The notes below the pieces were generated by a model that had not been told where the DNA came from, did no database searches, and saw only the letters and a program-made list of their open reading frames with translations. Shown here piece by piece: positions 6,651 to 8,298 of a stretch of 8,298 bases of DNA (the first letter of the stretch is position 1; each line of letters opens with the position of its first letter). The stretch comes from Vicinamibacteria bacterium (GTDB lineage Bacteria; Acidobacteriota; Vicinamibacteria; Vicinamibacterales; 2-12-FULL-66-21), in contig JAICSD010000184.1 in assembly GCA_025937075.1 (NCBI GenBank), forward strand, positions 1-8,298, read 5' to 3'. The translations under genes were made by a program, and so were the position numbers.

Positions 6651-6660
6651 GGTGATCCGT

Positions 6661-7482
6661 TTATCTTCCGGGGCCTTTTTCGGCGGGAAGTGCGACGCCG
6701 GGGAGCTGGTCAGGTGCAGTCGCCGGAGTGGCACGAAGCTCCGGTACCGGCGTCATTCCGGCCGGAAGAACGGCAGGTTCGGCGACGACAGGCGGCGGGG
6801 TGACGGCGCCCATCCGGCGCAGAACCATCTGCTGGCGGAAGCGCAACCGCGCGCTGGGATGTGCAGGATCGAGAAGATGCGGGTTGGCGATGGCAGCGGC
6901 GAGAAGAGCGGACTCGGGCGCCGTCAGATCGGAGGCGGATTTGCGGAAATAACGGCGCGCGGCGGCCTCCGCGCCCCAAATGCCATCGCCCCATTCGATT
7001 ACGTTCAGATAGAGCTCGAGGATTCGCTGCTTCGACAGCTCCGCCTCGAGCCGGCGCGCGATGAACAGCTCGCGCACCTTGCGCAGCGGATTCTTGTTTG
7101 GAGACAGGTACAGGTTCTTCGCGAGCTGCTGCGTAATCGTGCTCGCGCCGCGCACGAACTCGCCGCGCTCCCAGTTCACCTCCATCGACTCGCGAAGCTG
7201 TTCGTAATCGATCCCTTCGTGCTTCCAGAACGCGCTGTCTTCCGCCACGAGGACGGCGCGCTTCAGGTTCGACGAGAGGCGCGCGTATGGCATCCAGCGC
7301 TGGTCGCGGCGCACCACTTCCCCGCGCTGGTGCGCCTCGCGCGCGCGCAGTTCCATGAACGCGGTCGTGTGCGGGTTCGACGTGCGCAGCGTGCGCACAT
7401 CCGGGAGAGTCAGGTAGATGTAGGCGGCAGTTCCGAACCCGATTGCGAGGAGGATGATGAACCCACGCGCCAGCAAGCGCAT
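6661..7482 (-). CDS. mtgA: Monofunctional biosynthetic peptidoglycan transglycosylase
   Basis: 273 residues; polymerises lipid II into glycan strands at the outer face of the cytoplasmic membrane (GT51 family). A single N-terminal membrane anchor is at about 7-26. The GT51 motifs appear in order: AEDSAFWKHEG with catalytic E81; GASTITQQLAKNLYL (112-126); RKVRELFIARRLE (134-146) with the second conserved Glu E138; and KQRILELYLNVIEWGDGIWG (151-170). The LTAPESALLAAAIANPHLLDP segment follows (near 187-207). No transpeptidase domain is present, so it is monofunctional. Beyond about residue 225 there is a Pro/Ala/Val-rich tail of nearly 50 residues that is not part of the core enzyme. It starts 23 bases after the M48 protease gene ends, suggesting an operon, but a perfect TATAAT lies 8 bases before its ATG, so it may also have its own start. 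Family assignment is firm. Confidence 0.96.
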   Translation of the reverse strand: MRLLARGFIILLAIGFGTAAYIYLTLPDVRTLRTSNPHTTAFMELRAREAHQRGEVVRRDQRWMPYARLSSNLKRAVLVAEDSAFWKHEGIDYEQLRESMEVNWERGEFVRGASTITQQLAKNLYLSPNKNPLRKVRELFIARRLEAELSKQRILELYLNVIEWGDGIWGAEAAARRYFRKSASDLTAPESALLAAAIANPHLLDPAHPSARLRFRQQMVLRRMGAVTPPPVVAEPAVLPAGMTPVPELRATPATAPDQLPGVALPAEKGPGR

Positions 7483-7490
7483 GCGCGACG

Positions 7491-7496
7491 ATTATA
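7491..7496 (-). promoter_or_regulatory. Possible -10 element of mtgA
   Basis: A perfect TATAAT on the minus strand sits in the 23-base gap between the M48 protease gene and mtgA, only 8 bases before the ATG at 7482. A transcript from here would begin at or within a couple of bases of the start codon. No -35 match is seen at 16-18 bases and there is no TG extension, so strength is uncertain. Confidence 0.45.
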
Positions 7497-7505
7497 CGCT
7501 CATTG

Positions 7506-8298
7506 TCAGCCCTCGACGACGATCTTGACGCGATCGCCCGGACGCGGCGCCTGCGAAGGATCGTGGTCGTTCATGATCGCGATCGTCGATGCCTTGATGG
7601 CGGGATCGGGAGAGCGTCGCGCGAGGGACGCCCACGTATCTCCCTCGCGGGCGGTATAGAGCTCGACGCGGCTCGGACGGATCCTTTCCGCCTCCGCGGG
7701 CGTCAGCGCGCGGAACGATCGAATCGTCTGTTCGAACGCGCCCCCAGCGCTGCGGAAATCGTTGGCAGGCGCAAGGCCGGCAAGCACATACACCTGATTG
7801 TCGTACGCGATGTGGGCCGCCAGCGTGTCGACGACCCCGAGACCCTGCATACTGCCCTGATACGTCCCCACGTACGCGTTGAGGCCGTTCACGGTGACCG
7901 GCTGCCCTGAGAGCTGCTGCCATCCCGCGTTCGCCATCGACGACTGCGCGATCTGCTGGACGGATCCACGCGGCTGCTGCACGAGCTCCAGCAGCATGTA
8001 CCGCTCCGCTTCAGGTGCCTTCGCCAGCACTTGCTGCTTGCTGTTCTGAATGTCCCATCCTTGCGGAAACGTGATTGCGAGCCGCAGATCGCGGTGGAGA
8101 AACGTATTGCCGCGGACGAGGCCTTCGCTGGGTTCGTCTCCGTAGATCACGCCGTCGATGTGCTGGAGGTACTCGGGCCGATTGACGACGAGCGTTCCCG
8201 CGCCCGCCGATGCCTGGCGAACGGCCGCGTCGATCTTCTGCACGCGGTCCTCCGCCGCGGGATGCGTCGAGAGCCAGTTCGGCACGCCTTTGCTGCTG
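7506..8298 (-). CDS. M48-family zinc metalloprotease with LysM-like C-terminus, partial (C-terminal part)
   Basis: The frame is open to the right edge, so about 263 C-terminal residues are present and the catalytic HExxH half is missing. A GTG at 8285 is internal, not the start. The first residues, SSKGVPNWLSTHPAAEDRVQKI, closely resemble the end of the peptidase domain in periplasmic M48 proteins of the BepA/YfgC type (a WLSTHP segment followed by an R-V/I helix). A middle region of about 140 residues (FLHRDLRLAITFPQGWDIQN onward) is typical of M48 proteins with a substrate-binding extension. The last 50 residues (YTAREGDTWASLARR, then IAIMNDHDPSQAPRPGDRVK) read as a LysM-like module that could bind peptidoglycan. 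These proteases handle quality control of envelope proteins. It is followed after 23 bases by mtgA, consistent with a shared cell-wall role. Confidence 0.85.
   Translation of the reverse strand, partial: SSKGVPNWLSTHPAAEDRVQKIDAAVRQASAGAGTLVVNRPEYLQHIDGVIYGDEPSEGLVRGNTFLHRDLRLAITFPQGWDIQNSKQQVLAKAPEAERYMLLELVQQPRGSVQQIAQSSMANAGWQQLSGQPVTVNGLNAYVGTYQGSMQGLGVVDTLAAHIAYDNQVYVLAGLAPANDFRSAGGAFEQTIRSFRALTPAEAERIRPSRVELYTAREGDTWASLARRSPDPAIKASTIAIMNDHDPSQAPRPGDRVKIVVEG

Noticed and set aside
6391..7659. Long plus-strand open frame (422 codons)
   Set aside because: It is antisense to mtgA and neighbouring genes, with no motif; the minus-strand GT51 motifs show which strand is coding.
8283..8285. 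GTG as the start of the M48 gene
   Set aside because: The frame remains open to the window edge, and the residues there belong to the end of a peptidase domain, so the gene is truncated by the window.
1..8298. CRISPR arrays, tRNA or rRNA genes, transposases, phage cassette
   Set aside because: No direct-repeat arrays, cloverleaf-type sequences, rRNA segments or integrase/transposase motifs were seen. The phage-type metallopeptidase and HNH gene alone do not make a prophage.

Overview
This is GC-rich DNA (about two thirds G+C by eye) from a bacterial chromosome. The gene content is chromosomal and largely envelope-related: a cytochrome b, an APC-type permease, a lipoprotein hydrolase, a monofunctional transglycosylase and an M48 protease. 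There are no phage structural genes, transposases, tRNAs, rRNAs or CRISPR arrays. The gene style (IPT/NHL propeller beside an orphan HNH protein, M48 protease with a LysM-like tail, GC-rich interspersed palindromes) recalls Acidobacteriota such as Vicinamibacteria. That placement is inference and was not tested.

Nearly everything is on the minus strand. Reading in the direction of transcription from the right edge: the C-terminal half of an M48 metalloprotease (7506-8298, cut by the window), then mtgA (6661-7482), then a predicted zinc metallopeptidase of the phage-metallopeptidase type (5728-6537) with its own promoter. A plus-strand NlpC/P60 lipoprotein (5173-5709) converges on that gene at a shared hairpin. 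The NlpC gene diverges from a minus-strand set: HNH endonuclease (4509-5045), IPT/NHL beta-propeller protein (3448-4479) and amino-acid permease (1932-3410), separated by only 29 and 37 bases. The left end holds an uncharacterised four-helix membrane protein (746-1360) coupled by TGATG to a cytochrome b (1-746, cut by the left edge).

Between the permease and the membrane protein lies about 570 bases without an intact gene. It contains an imperfect palindromic repeat (about 1873-1920) and a fragment resembling the C-terminus of glyceraldehyde-3-phosphate dehydrogenase, apparently with an internal deletion.

Functionally, the right half is cell-wall and envelope maintenance (protease, glycan polymerisation, peptidoglycan hydrolysis). 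The left half is membrane transport and electron transfer. The main regulatory observation is that three minus-strand genes have a -10-like hexamer only 8 to 11 bases before the start codon, suggesting leaderless or near-leaderless transcripts. The metallopeptidase instead has a good TTGACA-18-TATATT promoter, a leader of about 75 bases and a hairpin next to its start. I did not find convincing evidence of a new multi-gene system. The best leads are the metallopeptidase with its structured leader, the unknown membrane protein coupled to the cytochrome, and the HNH/propeller pair.
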